Below, in pieces: positions 1 to 9,479 of a stretch of 64,000 nucleotides of DNA. Source of the DNA: Saprospiraceae bacterium (GTDB taxonomy: Bacteria; Bacteroidota; Bacteroidia; Chitinophagales; Saprospiraceae). The notes under the pieces were generated by a model. It saw only the letters and a list, made by a program, of their open reading frames with translations. It did not search any database and was not told the DNA's origin. The stretch lies in assembly GCA_024103005.1 (NCBI GenBank), contig JAGFJA010000049.1, positions 1 through 64,000 on the forward strand, given 5' to 3'. The translations under genes and the position numbers were made by a program. The first letter of the stretch is position 1. Each line of letters starts with the position of its first letter.

Positions 1-1
1 A

Positions 2-589
2 ATGTCAGCCATAGGCATTACTCTTGAAATAGAACTTGGAGTTACCGGTGGTGAGGAGGATGGTGTGGACAATTCAGGAGTGGACAGTAGCCGGTTGTAC
101 ACTCAACCGGAAGAAGTTGCCTATGCGTTTGAAGAATTAAGAAAAGTGAGTGAGAGATTTACCATTGCTGCTGCTTTTGGTAATGTTCATGGTGTATATA
201 AGCCGGGTAATGTATCACTTAAACCCGTCATATTGCACAACTCACAGGTCTATGTTGAGAAGAAATTTAATACCGGACCCAAGCCCATCAACTTTGTATT
301 TCATGGTGGAAGTGGTTCAAGCAGAGAAGAAATCCGGGAGGCTATTTCCTATGGAGCTGTTAAAATGAATATCGATACCGACATGCAATGGGCTTACTGG
401 GAAGGTGTAAAGAACTATTATAAATCCAATGAAGGTTATCTGCAAGGCCAGATTGGCAATCCTGACGGAGAAGACAAGCCCAACAAGAAATTTTACGATC
501 CTCGAGTTTGGCTCAGAGCCGGTGAAGCCAATTTTGTATCAAGACTGAAAGCAGCATTCAGCGACCTGAATTGCCTGGATAGAAATTAA
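2..589 (+). CDS. fbaA: Class II fructose-bisphosphate aldolase, 3' part only
   Basis: The gene is cut by the left edge of the window, so only the C-terminal 195 residues or so of an expected 350-360 are present; the methionine near the edge is internal, not a start. The enzyme cleaves and forms fructose-1,6-bisphosphate in glycolysis and gluconeogenesis with a divalent metal. Seen in the sequence: the GVTGGEEDGVDN segment, the zinc- and phosphate-binding FVFHGGSGSS loop, and the substrate-binding VKMNIDTDMQWA strand, all typical of the E. coli FbaA-type (class IIA) enzyme. It converges on csaA with a hairpin terminator candidate between them. Identification is firm; only the start is missing. 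Confidence 0.95.
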   Translation: MSAIGITLEIELGVTGGEEDGVDNSGVDSSRLYTQPEEVAYAFEELRKVSERFTIAAAFGNVHGVYKPGNVSLKPVILHNSQVYVEKKFNTGPKPINFVFHGGSGSSREEIREAISYGAVKMNIDTDMQWAYWEGVKNYYKSNEGYLQGQIGNPDGEDKPNKKFYDPRVWLRAGEANFVSRLKAAFSDLNCLDRN

Positions 590-620
590 CTGAATATCTA
601 AAAAGGTTTGTTATAGCAAA

Positions 621-645
621 TACCCCTGTTTTGAGAGTCGGGGTA
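621..645. terminator. Hairpin between convergent fbaA and csaA
   Basis: A 6-bp stem (TACCCC at 621-626 with GGGGTA at 640-645) encloses a 13-base loop and is followed on the plus strand by a short T-rich run. It lies in the 59-base gap between two converging genes and could end transcription from the left. The stem is short, so support is moderate. Confidence 0.5.
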
Positions 646-648
646 ATT

Positions 649-993
649 TTAGCCAACTATTGAACCGTTGAGCATTTCCCGCTCGGGCTGTAGCAATACG
701 ACGCTTTGATCGGGATTAAATGCCCCTAAAATCAAAACATCGGATATAAATCCGGCTATGTTACGCGGGGGAAAATTCACGATGCCGACAACCTGCCTTC
801 CTGTTAACGTATCAGTGTCATATAATTGGGTTATCTGTGCACTTGATTGTTTTATACCTATTTCGGCACCAAAATCAATTTTTAATTTATAGGAAGGTTT
901 CTTAGCCCTTGAAAAATACTCGGCTTTTACAATGGTACCAATACGTATATCAAGAGGGGGAAAACCGGAAACATAGTCAACTTGTGGTTTCAT
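649..993 (-). CDS. csaA: CsaA-like tRNA-binding protein
   Basis: A 114-residue protein consisting of a single tRNA-binding OB-fold (the EMAP-II/Trbp111-like fold), the full size of the CsaA family. Visible features are the opening DIRIGTIVKAE strand, a KIDFGAEIGIKQSSAQ segment and the RQVVGIVNFPPRNIAGF segment characteristic of CsaA. CsaA was described as a secretion-related chaperone and the fold binds tRNA-like structures; the physiological role here is uncertain. It stands alone, converging on the aldolase gene and separated by 65 bases from the end of the permease gene upstream on the same strand. Confidence 0.9.
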   Translation of the reverse strand: MKPQVDYVSGFPPLDIRIGTIVKAEYFSRAKKPSYKLKIDFGAEIGIKQSSAQITQLYDTDTLTGRQVVGIVNFPPRNIAGFISDVLILGAFNPDQSVVLLQPEREMLNGSIVG

Positions 994-1058
994 ATAATGA
1001 TTTTTACTAAAATATAATAATTCATTACTTATCCAGAAAAATAATTCGCTTGGGCAGA

Positions 1059-2306
1059 TTAAGCCTGCCTTATTGCCTCTACAGGATCAAGTCTTGCAGC
1101 ACTATATGCAGGAATTACCCCTGCGAGAATACCGACAAAAACCGAAAGAAGCATGCCTATGGAAATATTGGCAATGGAAAGGCTCATCTCAAAGTCCGTA
1201 AAAGCTGTAGCGATCTTCAATGCACCGAATACAGCCAGCAGGCCAAACAAACCACCAATCAGGCAAAGAACCACAGACTCGATCAGAAATTCAAGCAAAA
1301 TGATACTCCTGTTAGCGCCCAAAGCTTTTTTAATTCCAATAATATTGGTCCTTTCCTTCACTGAAACAAACATGATATTGGAAACACTGAACATCCCAAC
1401 AAGGATAGCAAATCCGCCTATAATCAATCCTGCCAATTTCATCACACCGAAAATACTGTCAAATATTTTATTTAACATGGTAAGTTCATTCAATGAAAAA
1501 TTGTCTTCTTCAATTGGCTTCAACTTTCTCTCTGCCCTAATAATGTAAGTCAATTCATCTATTAAATTAGTAAGAGCAACGCCAGGTCTTGCTTTTACGT
1601 TGACGGAAGACCTAAAAAACTTTCCATTCAAATTAATAAAATAACCTGCTGATTTATAGGAAATAATGCATACCTGGTCAAAATTCAATGGATTAATCAG
1701 GCTTTTACCGGTCTTTTCGATCACTCCGATAACCTGAAATTTCCTTCCACCAAGCTTTATCGGACGACCAATGGGATCAGATTGACCAAACAGATTTTCA
1801 GCAACGTCATGGCCTATGACCACATAATCGCTGTTTCGTAAAATATCTCCAGCATTAAAAAAACGACCATTTACGATATCAATTTTAAAGATATTGGCAT
1901 AATCCTCGCTCACTCCCATTACAAAAGCACCTTCCACGGTATTCCTTTCAAACTTTGCTACCTTTGTACCAATAAAACAGGAATAGGAAACCAATCCTTC
2001 CAGATGACTCTTTTCCCTAATACTCTGATAATCACGAAAACTAATTTCAGGGCGGCTTGCATACTGCCAATAATCTCCTCCGGTGTCTTTCCAAGGCCAC
2101 TTGTCCACATATACGATATCATTTCCCAATTTTTCAAAGCTTGATCGAATATTCGACTCGAGGGAATCTACTGCTGCCTGAATAGCAATGATACAGAATA
2201 TTCCAATCATAATTCCCAGCAATGACAGGAAGGTCCGCATCTTATTATTCCTTAATTCAGATAGAGCCTGAATAAAACTTTCTTTGAAAATGTATAATAC
2301 TCGCAA
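1059..2306 (-). CDS. MacB/FtsX-type ABC transporter permease
   Basis: A 415-residue inner-membrane protein with the MacB layout: an N-terminal transmembrane helix (around residues 25-45, LSLLGIMIGIFCIIAIQAA), a large periplasmic MacB_PCD domain (roughly 50-280), then three C-terminal helices in the FtsX domain (roughly 290-405) with the conserved KERTNIIGIKKALGA cytoplasmic loop and the ending RLDPVEAIR. Such permeases pair with a MacB/LolD-type ATPase and act mechanically on periplasmic lipoproteins, peptides or drugs rather than pumping across the inner membrane. No cognate ATPase or membrane-fusion protein is in this window, so the partner must be elsewhere. A TAATTTTG promoter box lies 24 bases before the start. 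The substrate cannot be told from the sequence. Confidence 0.9.
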   Translation of the reverse strand: MRVLYIFKESFIQALSELRNNKMRTFLSLLGIMIGIFCIIAIQAAVDSLESNIRSSFEKLGNDIVYVDKWPWKDTGGDYWQYASRPEISFRDYQSIREKSHLEGLVSYSCFIGTKVAKFERNTVEGAFVMGVSEDYANIFKIDIVNGRFFNAGDILRNSDYVVIGHDVAENLFGQSDPIGRPIKLGGRKFQVIGVIEKTGKSLINPLNFDQVCIISYKSAGYFINLNGKFFRSSVNVKARPGVALTNLIDELTYIIRAERKLKPIEEDNFSLNELTMLNKIFDSIFGVMKLAGLIIGGFAILVGMFSVSNIMFVSVKERTNIIGIKKALGANRSIILLEFLIESVVLCLIGGLFGLLAVFGALKIATAFTDFEMSLSIANISIGMLLSVFVGILAGVIPAYSAARLDPVEAIRQA

Positions 2307-2329
2307 CGGTAACTATTTAGACAATACGT

Positions 2330-2337
2330 CAAAATTA
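2330..2337 (-). promoter_or_regulatory. Bacteroidota -7 box for the MacB-type permease
   Basis: Reads TAATTTTG on the minus strand, matching TAnnTTTG exactly, 24 bases before the start codon. No clear -33 element was seen. Confidence 0.5.
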
Positions 2338-2425
2338 AAATACAGATCGTATTTAATCATAATTTTTCGATTATTGGCTATAATTCCGATATAAAATGCG
2401 TATTTTTCTTTTCTAACCGAACCTG

Positions 2426-3196
2426 TTAAAATTTCAGATGTTTTACAGTCTTGTGATTTTCTTTCAACATAATAAGAGATTGGATACCGATATTCAGATG
2501 ATCTTCCACGTAATTTTTGGTAACTATCTCGTCGCTTGCATCTGTCTTCACACCTTCCGGAAACATAGGCACATCACTTACCAGCAAGAGAGCTCCTGTT
2601 GGAATTCTATTGTGAAATCCAACAGAAAAAATAGTTGCCGTCTCCATATCAATTCCCATTGCCCTTATATTTGATAGATATTCTTTAAAACCATCATCCC
2701 ATTCCCACACCCTTCGGTTAGTCGTATATACCACACCTGTCCAATAATCCCTTTCCTGCTCACGGATAGCGGTTGAAATAGCTTTCTGAAGTGCAAATGC
2801 CGGCAAAGCAGGCACTTCACTCGGGAAGTAATCATCTGAAGTACCATCACCTCTGATAGCTGCAATTGGAAGGATCAGGTCTCCCACTTTATTAATTTTT
2901 TTCAATCCACCACACTTACCCAAAAACAAAACGGCATTCGGCGAAATCGCTTCCAAAAGATCCATGATAGTGGCGGCGTTGGGACTTCCCATTCCGAAAT
3001 TTATGATGGTGACGTCATTATAACTAGCACTTTGCATAGCTCTATCTTCCCCTAAAACCGGCACATTGTACATTTTAGCAAATCTCACCACATAGTCTTT
3101 AAAATTGACAAGAATGATAAATCTGCCAAAATCCTCCAATGGTCTTCCGGTGTACCTTGGCAACCAATTATTAATAATGTCTTCTTTTGTTTTCAT
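2426..3196 (-). CDS. amn: AMP nucleosidase, short Bacteroidota form
   Basis: A 256-residue protein of the purine/nucleoside phosphorylase superfamily (PNP_UDP_1). It is expected to hydrolyse AMP to adenine and ribose-5-phosphate. Features: GMGSPNAATIMDLLEAI near residue 75, the GKCGGL nucleobase-pocket segment near 100, and the MGIDMETATIFSVGF ribose/phosphate-binding segment near 185, followed by the SDVPMFPEGVKT loop that distinguishes AMP nucleosidases. It lacks the extra N-terminal regulatory domain of the about 480-residue E. coli Amn, as is usual for Bacteroidota. It is transcribed divergently from the DtxR-type gene across a 111-base AT-rich gap. Confidence 0.9.
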   Translation of the reverse strand: MKTKEDIINNWLPRYTGRPLEDFGRFIILVNFKDYVVRFAKMYNVPVLGEDRAMQSASYNDVTIINFGMGSPNAATIMDLLEAISPNAVLFLGKCGGLKKINKVGDLILPIAAIRGDGTSDDYFPSEVPALPAFALQKAISTAIREQERDYWTGVVYTTNRRVWEWDDGFKEYLSNIRAMGIDMETATIFSVGFHNRIPTGALLLVSDVPMFPEGVKTDASDEIVTKNYVEDHLNIGIQSLIMLKENHKTVKHLKF

Positions 3197-3278
3197 TAAA
3201 TTATATTTTGTTAATAATTATATTTTAAAAATATTATTTTTTGTAAAAAATGCCAAAAATGGGTATTTTTATCTTTAC

Positions 3279-3288
3279 TTTGTACAAA
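3279..3288. promoter_or_regulatory. Perfect 10-bp palindrome before the DtxR-type gene
   Basis: TTTGTACAAA is a perfect inverted repeat located 20 bases before the DtxR-type start codon. It overlaps a weak -7-like sequence (TACTTTG, 3276-3282, one base short of the usual TAnnTTTG spacing). Position and symmetry suit an operator for autoregulation, but DtxR-family operators are usually longer, so this is a suggestion only. Confidence 0.3.
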
Positions 3289-3307
3289 TAATAGAAGCCT
3301 TCATAAA

Positions 3308-3994
3308 ATGAAGTTGACAGAGTCAGAAGAAGATCATATTCGGGTTATTTTTTACCTTTTTGAAAGAACAGGACAAGCTGTCTCAACCAATGCTATTTCT
3401 GACCAAATAAATACAACACCTGCATCCGTCACCGATATGATAAAGCGACTTAGCTCAAAAGGCCTCGTCACTTACAGGAAGTATTATGGCGTTACACTCA
3501 ATGCACAGGGTAATACCATTGCCACAAATTTAATCAGAAAAAATCGACTTTGGAAAGTTATGTTAACCCAACGACTAAATTTTAACTGGACAGAAGTCGA
3601 GGATCTGGCTGATCAGCTGGAACATATCCATTCTGATAAATTGATTAATGAAATAGACCAAATCCTGAAATTCCCTAAATATGACGTTTTCGGCGATCCT
3701 ATTCCTGACGAAAGCGGAAAATATATTTTGAGATCAAGATATCCATTGACAGAAATTAGTTTTGGTCAACAGGTTACAATAGTCGGCGTATTAAATCACA
3801 AAGCAGCTTTTTTGACCCATCTGAATAATCACAATTTAAATATTGGAAGCGAAATAATCATCCTGGAAAAATTTGAATTTGACCAATCTTACCTAATTCT
3901 GCATAAAGGCATTGAAAAACAATTATCCAAGCTCGTAGCCCGAAATATCCTTGTGAGATACAACAATAGAATAGACCATCCACAAAATAAATAA
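3308..3994 (+). CDS. DtxR/MntR-family metal-dependent transcriptional regulator
   Basis: A 228-residue three-part repressor. Residues 1-65 form the winged helix (with the recognition segment TTPASVTDMIKRLSSKGLV), residues 70-140 the metal-binding dimerisation domain (RKNRLWKVML, then EDLADQLEHIHSDKLI, then DVFGDPIPD), and the last 75 residues an SH3-like FeoA domain (SFGQQVTIVGV). The family senses iron or manganese and represses uptake genes. In the helix that usually carries a histidine before the glutamates the sequence reads NWTEVED, so the metal site may differ from the standard one. It starts next to a 10-bp palindrome, is divergent from amn, and ends 25 bases before the secreted protease gene, with which it may be co-transcribed. 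Confidence 0.9.
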   Translation: MKLTESEEDHIRVIFYLFERTGQAVSTNAISDQINTTPASVTDMIKRLSSKGLVTYRKYYGVTLNAQGNTIATNLIRKNRLWKVMLTQRLNFNWTEVEDLADQLEHIHSDKLINEIDQILKFPKYDVFGDPIPDESGKYILRSRYPLTEISFGQQVTIVGVLNHKAAFLTHLNNHNLNIGSEIIILEKFEFDQSYLILHKGIEKQLSKLVARNILVRYNNRIDHPQNK

Positions 3995-4019
3995 GTTTTC
4001 CACATCTAAACTAAATCTA

Positions 4020-7000
4020 ATGCGTATTACCTTACTTCTGCTTATCTGCTGCCTATCGTACACCTCCTTTTCTCAAAATAAGGGTCTCTGGACTAAGCTT
4101 CCTGCATCAGACAGGACAGCATACCGTATAAAGACCACTAAATCTGACCTTTATCAACTCGATTTAAATTCGTTAAAGCAAATCCTGGAAAATGCTCCTG
4201 ATGAAAAGGCAAGAAATTCAGATATGACCTTTATAACTATTCCCCTGGAAAATGGTCGGCTTGCTGAGTTCAAGGTATGGCATACCAATACGATAGCTCC
4301 GGGCTTTCAATCAAAATACCCCGGAATCAAAAACTTTATTATTAGGGGAGTCACCGATCCGTCGCTTTACGGCCGGATAGACGTCACCTATCAAGGCTTC
4401 CACGCCCTGATAAACAACCATGGCAAGTCTATTTATATTGACCCGGCTCACAAGGACAATACGGATAAATATCTGGTTTATGACAGCAATGATGCTATCC
4501 GGACGAGTAAATTTGAATGCCTGTTTGACGATAGTCACCAGCCACAGAATGAACCACCTTCCGCCAGCGTTTCAGACAACTACTTCAGGACTTACAGAAT
4601 GGCACTTTCATGTACAGGCGAATACGCACAATTTCATGGCGGCACGGTCGAACAGGTACTTTCAGCAATGAACACTACAATCAACAGGATTAATTTTGTG
4701 TATGAACATCAGTTTGCCGTTCGATTTGAAATTATTGCCAATACAGACACATTGATATATTTGGATCCCACTTCAGACCCATATGACAACGAAGATATCA
4801 ACATGCAGCTCAATCAGAATCAGATTGAATGTGATACGAAGATCGGAACCGACAACTATGATATCGGTCACATATTCAGTACCGGAGGAGGAGGTCTTGC
4901 CGGTTATGCAGTCACCTGCAGCAAAGATCGTAAAGCATGGGGCGGAACCGGCTCAGGGAGTCCCATCAATGACCCGTTTGACATCGATTATGTAGCACAT
5001 GAAGTAGGTCACCAGATGAGCGGTTCACATACACAAAATAATGCATGCAACCGTGATCTGACCGCTTCATACGAACCCGGAAGCGCATCTACCATTATGG
5101 GTTATGCAGGCATCTGTGCCCCGAATGTCCAGGACCACAGTGATGCATATTTCCATGGATACAGCATCAAGGAAATGGGACAATATATCGTCAATGGATT
5201 TGGTGATCAATGCGCCACCAAGACAGATTTACCGGGAGAATTGCCGATAATTACGTATTCAAGCGGAGACTACACCATTCCTGCAAAAACTCCGTTCGAA
5301 CTGACGGCACAGGCTACCGGAGAGGCGCCCCTACTCTATCGTTGGGAGCAATTGGATTCGGAAATCGCCGAAGTTCAACCCCCTGTAGAAACTAATAAAT
5401 TCGGACCTCTTTTCAGATCATACTATGCTGATTCCTCAGGGATTCGGACATTTCCTAAAATGGAATACATCGTCAATAATACGACAAACACATGGGAGAC
5501 CTTGCCAGCTGTAAGCCGAGACATTAATTTTATTTTAACCGTCAGAGAAGATGTGGCCGGAGGTGCTAAACATAGCCAGAAAACCAATAAACTTACCGTA
5601 GATCAGACAAAGGGACCATTCCTTGTCACTTATCCCAACCAGAAATATATCACCTGGTATATCGGCGATAAAGTGGATGTAATATGGGATGTAGCTCAGA
5701 CAGACAAGGGCCCGGTCAATTGCAAACTTGTTCAGATTCTCTTGTCAGAGGACGGAGGCTACACTTATCCTTATCTTCTGACCACTACAGCCAATGATGG
5801 TAGTGAACAAATAACCGTTCCGGATATCATCGGTAAAAATTTCAGAATTAAGATTAAAGCAGATGACAATGTATTTTTTGACATTTCCAATAACAATTTC
5901 GAAATAAAGTCTGGCTTGCCGCCATTCAGCATCTCTCTTGGCACACCCTCCGACCAACTTTGCCAAGGCGACAGTACAGAATTTTATATATATGCCACCT
6001 CAATCGACTCTATTGCGGATACCATCGTCGTTGCACACGTGAGCGACAATCCCGGATTTGATATAAAGTTCAGTCAGGACACCTTATTTGACGGCGATTC
6101 CATAAAAATAACAATAATCAATACAAATGCAGCAATCGGCAATAACAGCCTGCTCTTCCATTTTACGACAAAAAGTCTCACAGTAGAAAAAGGGATTGCT
6201 ATTCAGACTTATTCCTTACCATCAAAACCAAGTCTGTTTAGCCCGGTCAACTATTCTGAAAATGTAACGCCAAATATTCAATTCCGATGGAATAAAATTT
6301 CAGATCAGACCGTAACCTATAATTTGGAGGTTTCTAAATATTCCGATTTTAATGAGTTGGTTTTAAAAGCAAGCGGCTTGGTAAGTAATATTTATATTCC
6401 TGAAACGCCACTGGACAACAACACCATCTATTATTGGCGAATCAATGCAGAAGGTATTTGCGGCAAATCCGTTTATTCAAACACAAATGTTCTACGCACA
6501 GGAGTTTGTTCGCAATTCTATTCATCTATCAGTGACTCCTTACTACTAAATAGTGGAACATCTTATGACAGTATCAGGGTTTCCAATCTCACTTTCGATA
6601 AAATAAAAAGTTTGGAAGTAATTAATCTCAAGGGGTTCTCTGAATCTATAGGCGACCTTTCAGCAGTTTTAAAAGCAGGTGGTCAGGGATCATCAAAGTT
6701 ATGGAACGAACAATGTTCCGGAAGCAAGAACATTGCTTTAAAGTTTTCAGACAATTTTTTAATTGATGAAATACCCTGCGATTCCATTAATTTGCTTTTT
6801 GGAATGTACAAAACACCTATTAAGCCGGTTCAATCCTTTATTAAATTCAAAGACCTTAATCCCGAAAATACATATACCCTTGAAATTCATAACAATAATA
6901 ATACCAATACCGGATTTCTTTACGGTTGGGGATTAAATCTATGCGGTAACCAATCCGTATGTGCACCCCTGCGCATTCCCACTTCAACCAAGCTATATAC

Positions 7001-7796
7001 ATCCAATACATCATGCAAGGATGAAGACGGCTGGACACACTACAGCATCTCCGCCGACAAAAATCCTGTCGGAAATTATGAATTAATGCTTGTCTCATTG
7101 AAATTAAACGAACACGATACCATAGCTCCGGAAGATGTCAAAGTGAGTATTCCTACATCAGCCAGATATACCAAAATTAACAACGCCGAATATATTACTG
7201 ATCCGACCAATTGGACGGTATTAAACAGACACTGGCTGATAAATCCGGCTATTCAGCCATATTATCCTGTAGAAATGAGATTTTACCTAACCGATATAGA
7301 AATTTCCTCATTGTTGGATGCAGCCCAACTTCCGGGACTAACAGACAGCCTTAAGGTATTTTCTGTTTACAGCAACGGCATATTAGATCCTAATCCCGTC
7401 AATAAACACTCAGGTGTTAAGATTACTGATGTCAAACTCCATGAAGCCACACTTGGAAGCTACAACCTTAATAAATACCTTGAATTTACTATACCATATT
7501 TAGCGGATGGATGTGTCGGGGCAGGCGGATCATTCAAAGCAGTCAGCTCTGATAAAAACTTGGTTGCCCACCATATCCGAATATTTCCTAATCCTGCCAA
7601 TTCAATGGTAAGAATAGACGGAATAAACAAAAGTACACTTGTAAGGATCTATCACATTACAGGCAAAGAAGTCATATCGGTGCGCATTGATAACCCTTCT
7701 GACATCGATATTTCAGGACTTGCCGGCGGAACATATATCGTCAAGACACTTGTGGATAGCAGTGAACAGACCTTTAAACTTGTAATAATAGATTAA
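4020..7796 (+). CDS. Secreted reprolysin-type (M12B-like) zinc metalloprotease with T9SS sorting domain
   Basis: A 1258-residue exported protein. Residues 1-18 are a signal peptide ending SFSQ. The catalytic domain carries HEVGHQMSGSHTQ with zinc ligands H327, H331 and H337, catalytic E328, and a following IMGYAGIC segment that fits the Met-turn of metzincins. Further on come beta-sandwich regions, a fibronectin type III-like region (from about residue 735, FSPVNYSENVTPNIQFRWNK) and a P/Homo B-like region (about 830-980). The last 75 residues or so form a T9SS type A sorting domain (IFPNPANSMVRIDG through GGTYIVKTLV). It is therefore expected to be exported by Sec, carried across the outer membrane by T9SS and released or anchored at the surface. 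Substrate unknown. Closely follows the DtxR-type gene. Confidence 0.93.
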   Translation: MRITLLLLICCLSYTSFSQNKGLWTKLPASDRTAYRIKTTKSDLYQLDLNSLKQILENAPDEKARNSDMTFITIPLENGRLAEFKVWHTNTIAPGFQSKYPGIKNFIIRGVTDPSLYGRIDVTYQGFHALINNHGKSIYIDPAHKDNTDKYLVYDSNDAIRTSKFECLFDDSHQPQNEPPSASVSDNYFRTYRMALSCTGEYAQFHGGTVEQVLSAMNTTINRINFVYEHQFAVRFEIIANTDTLIYLDPTSDPYDNEDINMQLNQNQIECDTKIGTDNYDIGHIFSTGGGGLAGYAVTCSKDRKAWGGTGSGSPINDPFDIDYVAHEVGHQMSGSHTQNNACNRDLTASYEPGSASTIMGYAGICAPNVQDHSDAYFHGYSIKEMGQYIVNGFGDQCATKTDLPGELPIITYSSGDYTIPAKTPFELTAQATGEAPLLYRWEQLDSEIAEVQPPVETNKFGPLFRSYYADSSGIRTFPKMEYIVNNTTNTWETLPAVSRDINFILTVREDVAGGAKHSQKTNKLTVDQTKGPFLVTYPNQKYITWYIGDKVDVIWDVAQTDKGPVNCKLVQILLSEDGGYTYPYLLTTTANDGSEQITVPDIIGKNFRIKIKADDNVFFDISNNNFEIKSGLPPFSISLGTPSDQLCQGDSTEFYIYATSIDSIADTIVVAHVSDNPGFDIKFSQDTLFDGDSIKITIINTNAAIGNNSLLFHFTTKSLTVEKGIAIQTYSLPSKPSLFSPVNYSENVTPNIQFRWNKISDQTVTYNLEVSKYSDFNELVLKASGLVSNIYIPETPLDNNTIYYWRINAEGICGKSVYSNTNVLRTGVCSQFYSSISDSLLLNSGTSYDSIRVSNLTFDKIKSLEVINLKGFSESIGDLSAVLKAGGQGSSKLWNEQCSGSKNIALKFSDNFLIDEIPCDSINLLFGMYKTPIKPVQSFIKFKDLNPENTYTLEIHNNNNTNTGFLYGWGLNLCGNQSVCAPLRIPTSTKLYTSNTSCKDEDGWTHYSISADKNPVGNYELMLVSLKLNEHDTIAPEDVKVSIPTSARYTKINNAEYITDPTNWTVLNRHWLINPAIQPYYPVEMRFYLTDIEISSLLDAAQLPGLTDSLKVFSVYSNGILDPNPVNKHSGVKITDVKLHEATLGSYNLNKYLEFTIPYLADGCVGAGGSFKAVSSDKNLVAHHIRIFPNPANSMVRIDGINKSTLVRIYHITGKEVISVRIDNPSDIDISGLAGGTYIVKTLVDSSEQTFKLVIID

Positions 7797-7882
7797 TTGA
7801 ACTGATCAAACACCGGGTTTTACCTGTTAAGGAGATAACAATTAATAATTATTTTTATGTTTTAAAAAGTAAGATTACGATT

Positions 7883-8320
7883 ATGAAAAAGATTTTATTC
7901 TTATCAATATTCACACCAACTTTATTGGTGGGTTGTACAGGTGAATCTTTTGAAAATGCCATCAATGGTTCTTGGAAGGTCATCTCCTTTATGGATTTAA
8001 ATACAGGCATACCTGAATTTAAAAATTCGGAAAACTCATGGAACAGAGACATAACAATCAAATTTGATGCTTTCTCCAATCCCAAATCCTTTAGGGGCAT
8101 AAATATTTCGAATGAAATTTTAGGTAAATTTGAAATTATAGGTAATTATCGTTTCAAAGTCAGTGAATTATTTTCGACGGAGGTTGGACAACCTGAATGG
8201 GCAGACCGTTTTTTGAATGCCTTGGTAGAACATGAGCTGACCTATCAAGTAAATAGTAATTTACTGATATTTTATTACGACAATAAGTCAAAGGCGATTT
8301 ACCTGAAGCGTACTTTTTGA
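7883..8320 (+). CDS. Small lipocalin-like lipoprotein
   Basis: A 145-residue protein with a lipoprotein signal: a hydrophobic N-terminus and lipobox LVGC with the acylated cysteine at residue 18. The mature part opens with NGSWKVISFMD and continues as alternating beta strands, which resembles the lipocalin-like domains common in Bacteroidota lipoproteins; this is by pattern only. No catalytic motif is visible. It follows the protease gene after 86 bases and may or may not be co-transcribed. A real gene is very likely; the function is unknown. Confidence 0.75.
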   Translation: MKKILFLSIFTPTLLVGCTGESFENAINGSWKVISFMDLNTGIPEFKNSENSWNRDITIKFDAFSNPKSFRGINISNEILGKFEIIGNYRFKVSELFSTEVGQPEWADRFLNALVEHELTYQVNSNLLIFYYDNKSKAIYLKRTF

Positions 8321-8395
8321 TATTAATGCTTGCGAAAGGATGGTATCATAAAATTCGATGTTTAAAATAACGATGTGAAGGACTAAGGCAGTGAC

Positions 8396-8893
8396 TTAAG
8401 AGTCAATTCCCTTATTTTTCTGCAATGCAGCGCTAATGGCACCAAAAAATACACCCATAACAAGATTGGTATATGCCGAGTTTTTCATCTGATTTGCCAT
8501 AGTGTAAAAATTTTCAGCGCTCTTTTGGTCAAATCGCCCGTGAGCAACCATATACTTGATCATATTAGGCAAATATTCAGGACTAATAACCGTTATAAAA
8601 ATATATTGAACAATGATGGCAAGGAGGGCAGTCGCCAGACTCATTACCAATGCAAATTTCAAACCTTCTTTGAAATTTATACTTCCGCCATAAAAATGAA
8701 CCTTCTTATCACGCAATCCCAAATAGTATAGTGCGAAATACAGAATGCCTAAAATAGCCATATACCTCATTTGATTATCTAAATGCTGATCATGAAGGCC
8801 TATTATTTTTTCAAAAACCAGCCATAAAAGCGTCACCACTGAAAAAATGACAGCCCATTTTATTTCAATCTTAAAATCTTTCATATTATTCAT
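8396..8893 (-). CDS. DUF4199-type membrane protein
   Basis: A 165-residue inner-membrane protein with four predicted helices (about residues 12-28, 42-60, 78-102 and 138-155). The pattern, including GLRDKKVHFYGGSINFKEGL between helices two and three and the ending GVFFGAISAALQK, fits the DUF4199 family of Bacteroidota, whose function is not known. Its start overlaps the end of the SRPBCC gene by 8 bases, so the two are translationally linked. Confidence 0.82.
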   Translation of the reverse strand: MNNMKDFKIEIKWAVIFSVVTLLWLVFEKIIGLHDQHLDNQMRYMAILGILYFALYYLGLRDKKVHFYGGSINFKEGLKFALVMSLATALLAIIVQYIFITVISPEYLPNMIKYMVAHGRFDQKSAENFYTMANQMKNSAYTNLVMGVFFGAISAALQKNKGIDS

Positions 8894-9479
8894 TTATATC
8901 TGAGCTATCCACAAGCGGAAAAGCATCCATTATGGGAGCCTCAGGTTTTTGATCCATTATCATCTTTAAATTAACCAGTCCTGCGTTCAATTTTTTCCCG
9001 ATACTGCTATCCATGTCCACAATAAGTAAAAAAATATTCATCGGATAATTTAATCTCCCGTCCATTGTCCATGTTACCCTCGTCTTATCTCCTTCAGGTT
9101 TGAAAATTAAGGAAGATTTACCGGTAGATACATGAGGTTCAGTGTACTTTATATCATAGTCTATCCTCTCATTATCAACGATGTTGGCGATTTTCATTTC
9201 ACCAGCTCCGACTTCATTATTCCCCTTCCATTGGTAGGTAAATCCGATATTACCATCGGTGTTGCTATAATTTTTGATGATAGCAGGATCGATCATAGCC
9301 CAATATGAATAAGAATCCTGATTCTTTAAGTACCTTACATATTCAAAAACCTCGCTTACCGGCTTATCTATGGTGATGGTTCGCTCAACGTGATATTCCT
9401 TTTTCAAAAAAATGGCAACAATAAGAGAGATGACCAGGAGGGCAAAAAAGAACACAAAAAATTTCTTAATGACATTCAT
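8886..9479 (-). CDS. SRPBCC (polyketide cyclase/START-like) protein with N-terminal anchor
   Basis: A 197-residue protein with one N-terminal hydrophobic helix (residues 6-25) followed by an SRPBCC fold: ERTITIDKPVSEVFEYVR opens the hydrophobic-ligand cavity domain and VTWTMDGRLNYPMN lies toward its C-terminal helix. This family binds hydrophobic ligands; no specific ligand can be assigned. The helix should tether it to the inner membrane. It is the first gene of a two-gene unit with the DUF4199 protein (8-base overlap). No promoter box was recognised in the 228-base divergent gap, which holds a doubled ATTTATAAC-type sequence near 9531-9551. Confidence 0.85.
   Translation of the reverse strand: MNVIKKFFVFFFALLVISLIVAIFLKKEYHVERTITIDKPVSEVFEYVRYLKNQDSYSYWAMIDPAIIKNYSNTDGNIGFTYQWKGNNEVGAGEMKIANIVDNERIDYDIKYTEPHVSTGKSSLIFKPEGDKTRVTWTMDGRLNYPMNIFLLIVDMDSSIGKKLNAGLVNLKMIMDQKPEAPIMDAFPLVDSSDINE

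Noticed and set aside
7855-8100. Minus-strand frame opposite the small lipoprotein
   Set aside because: The plus-strand frame has a clear lipobox and beta-strand pattern; the opposite frame has neither start context nor recognisable domain.
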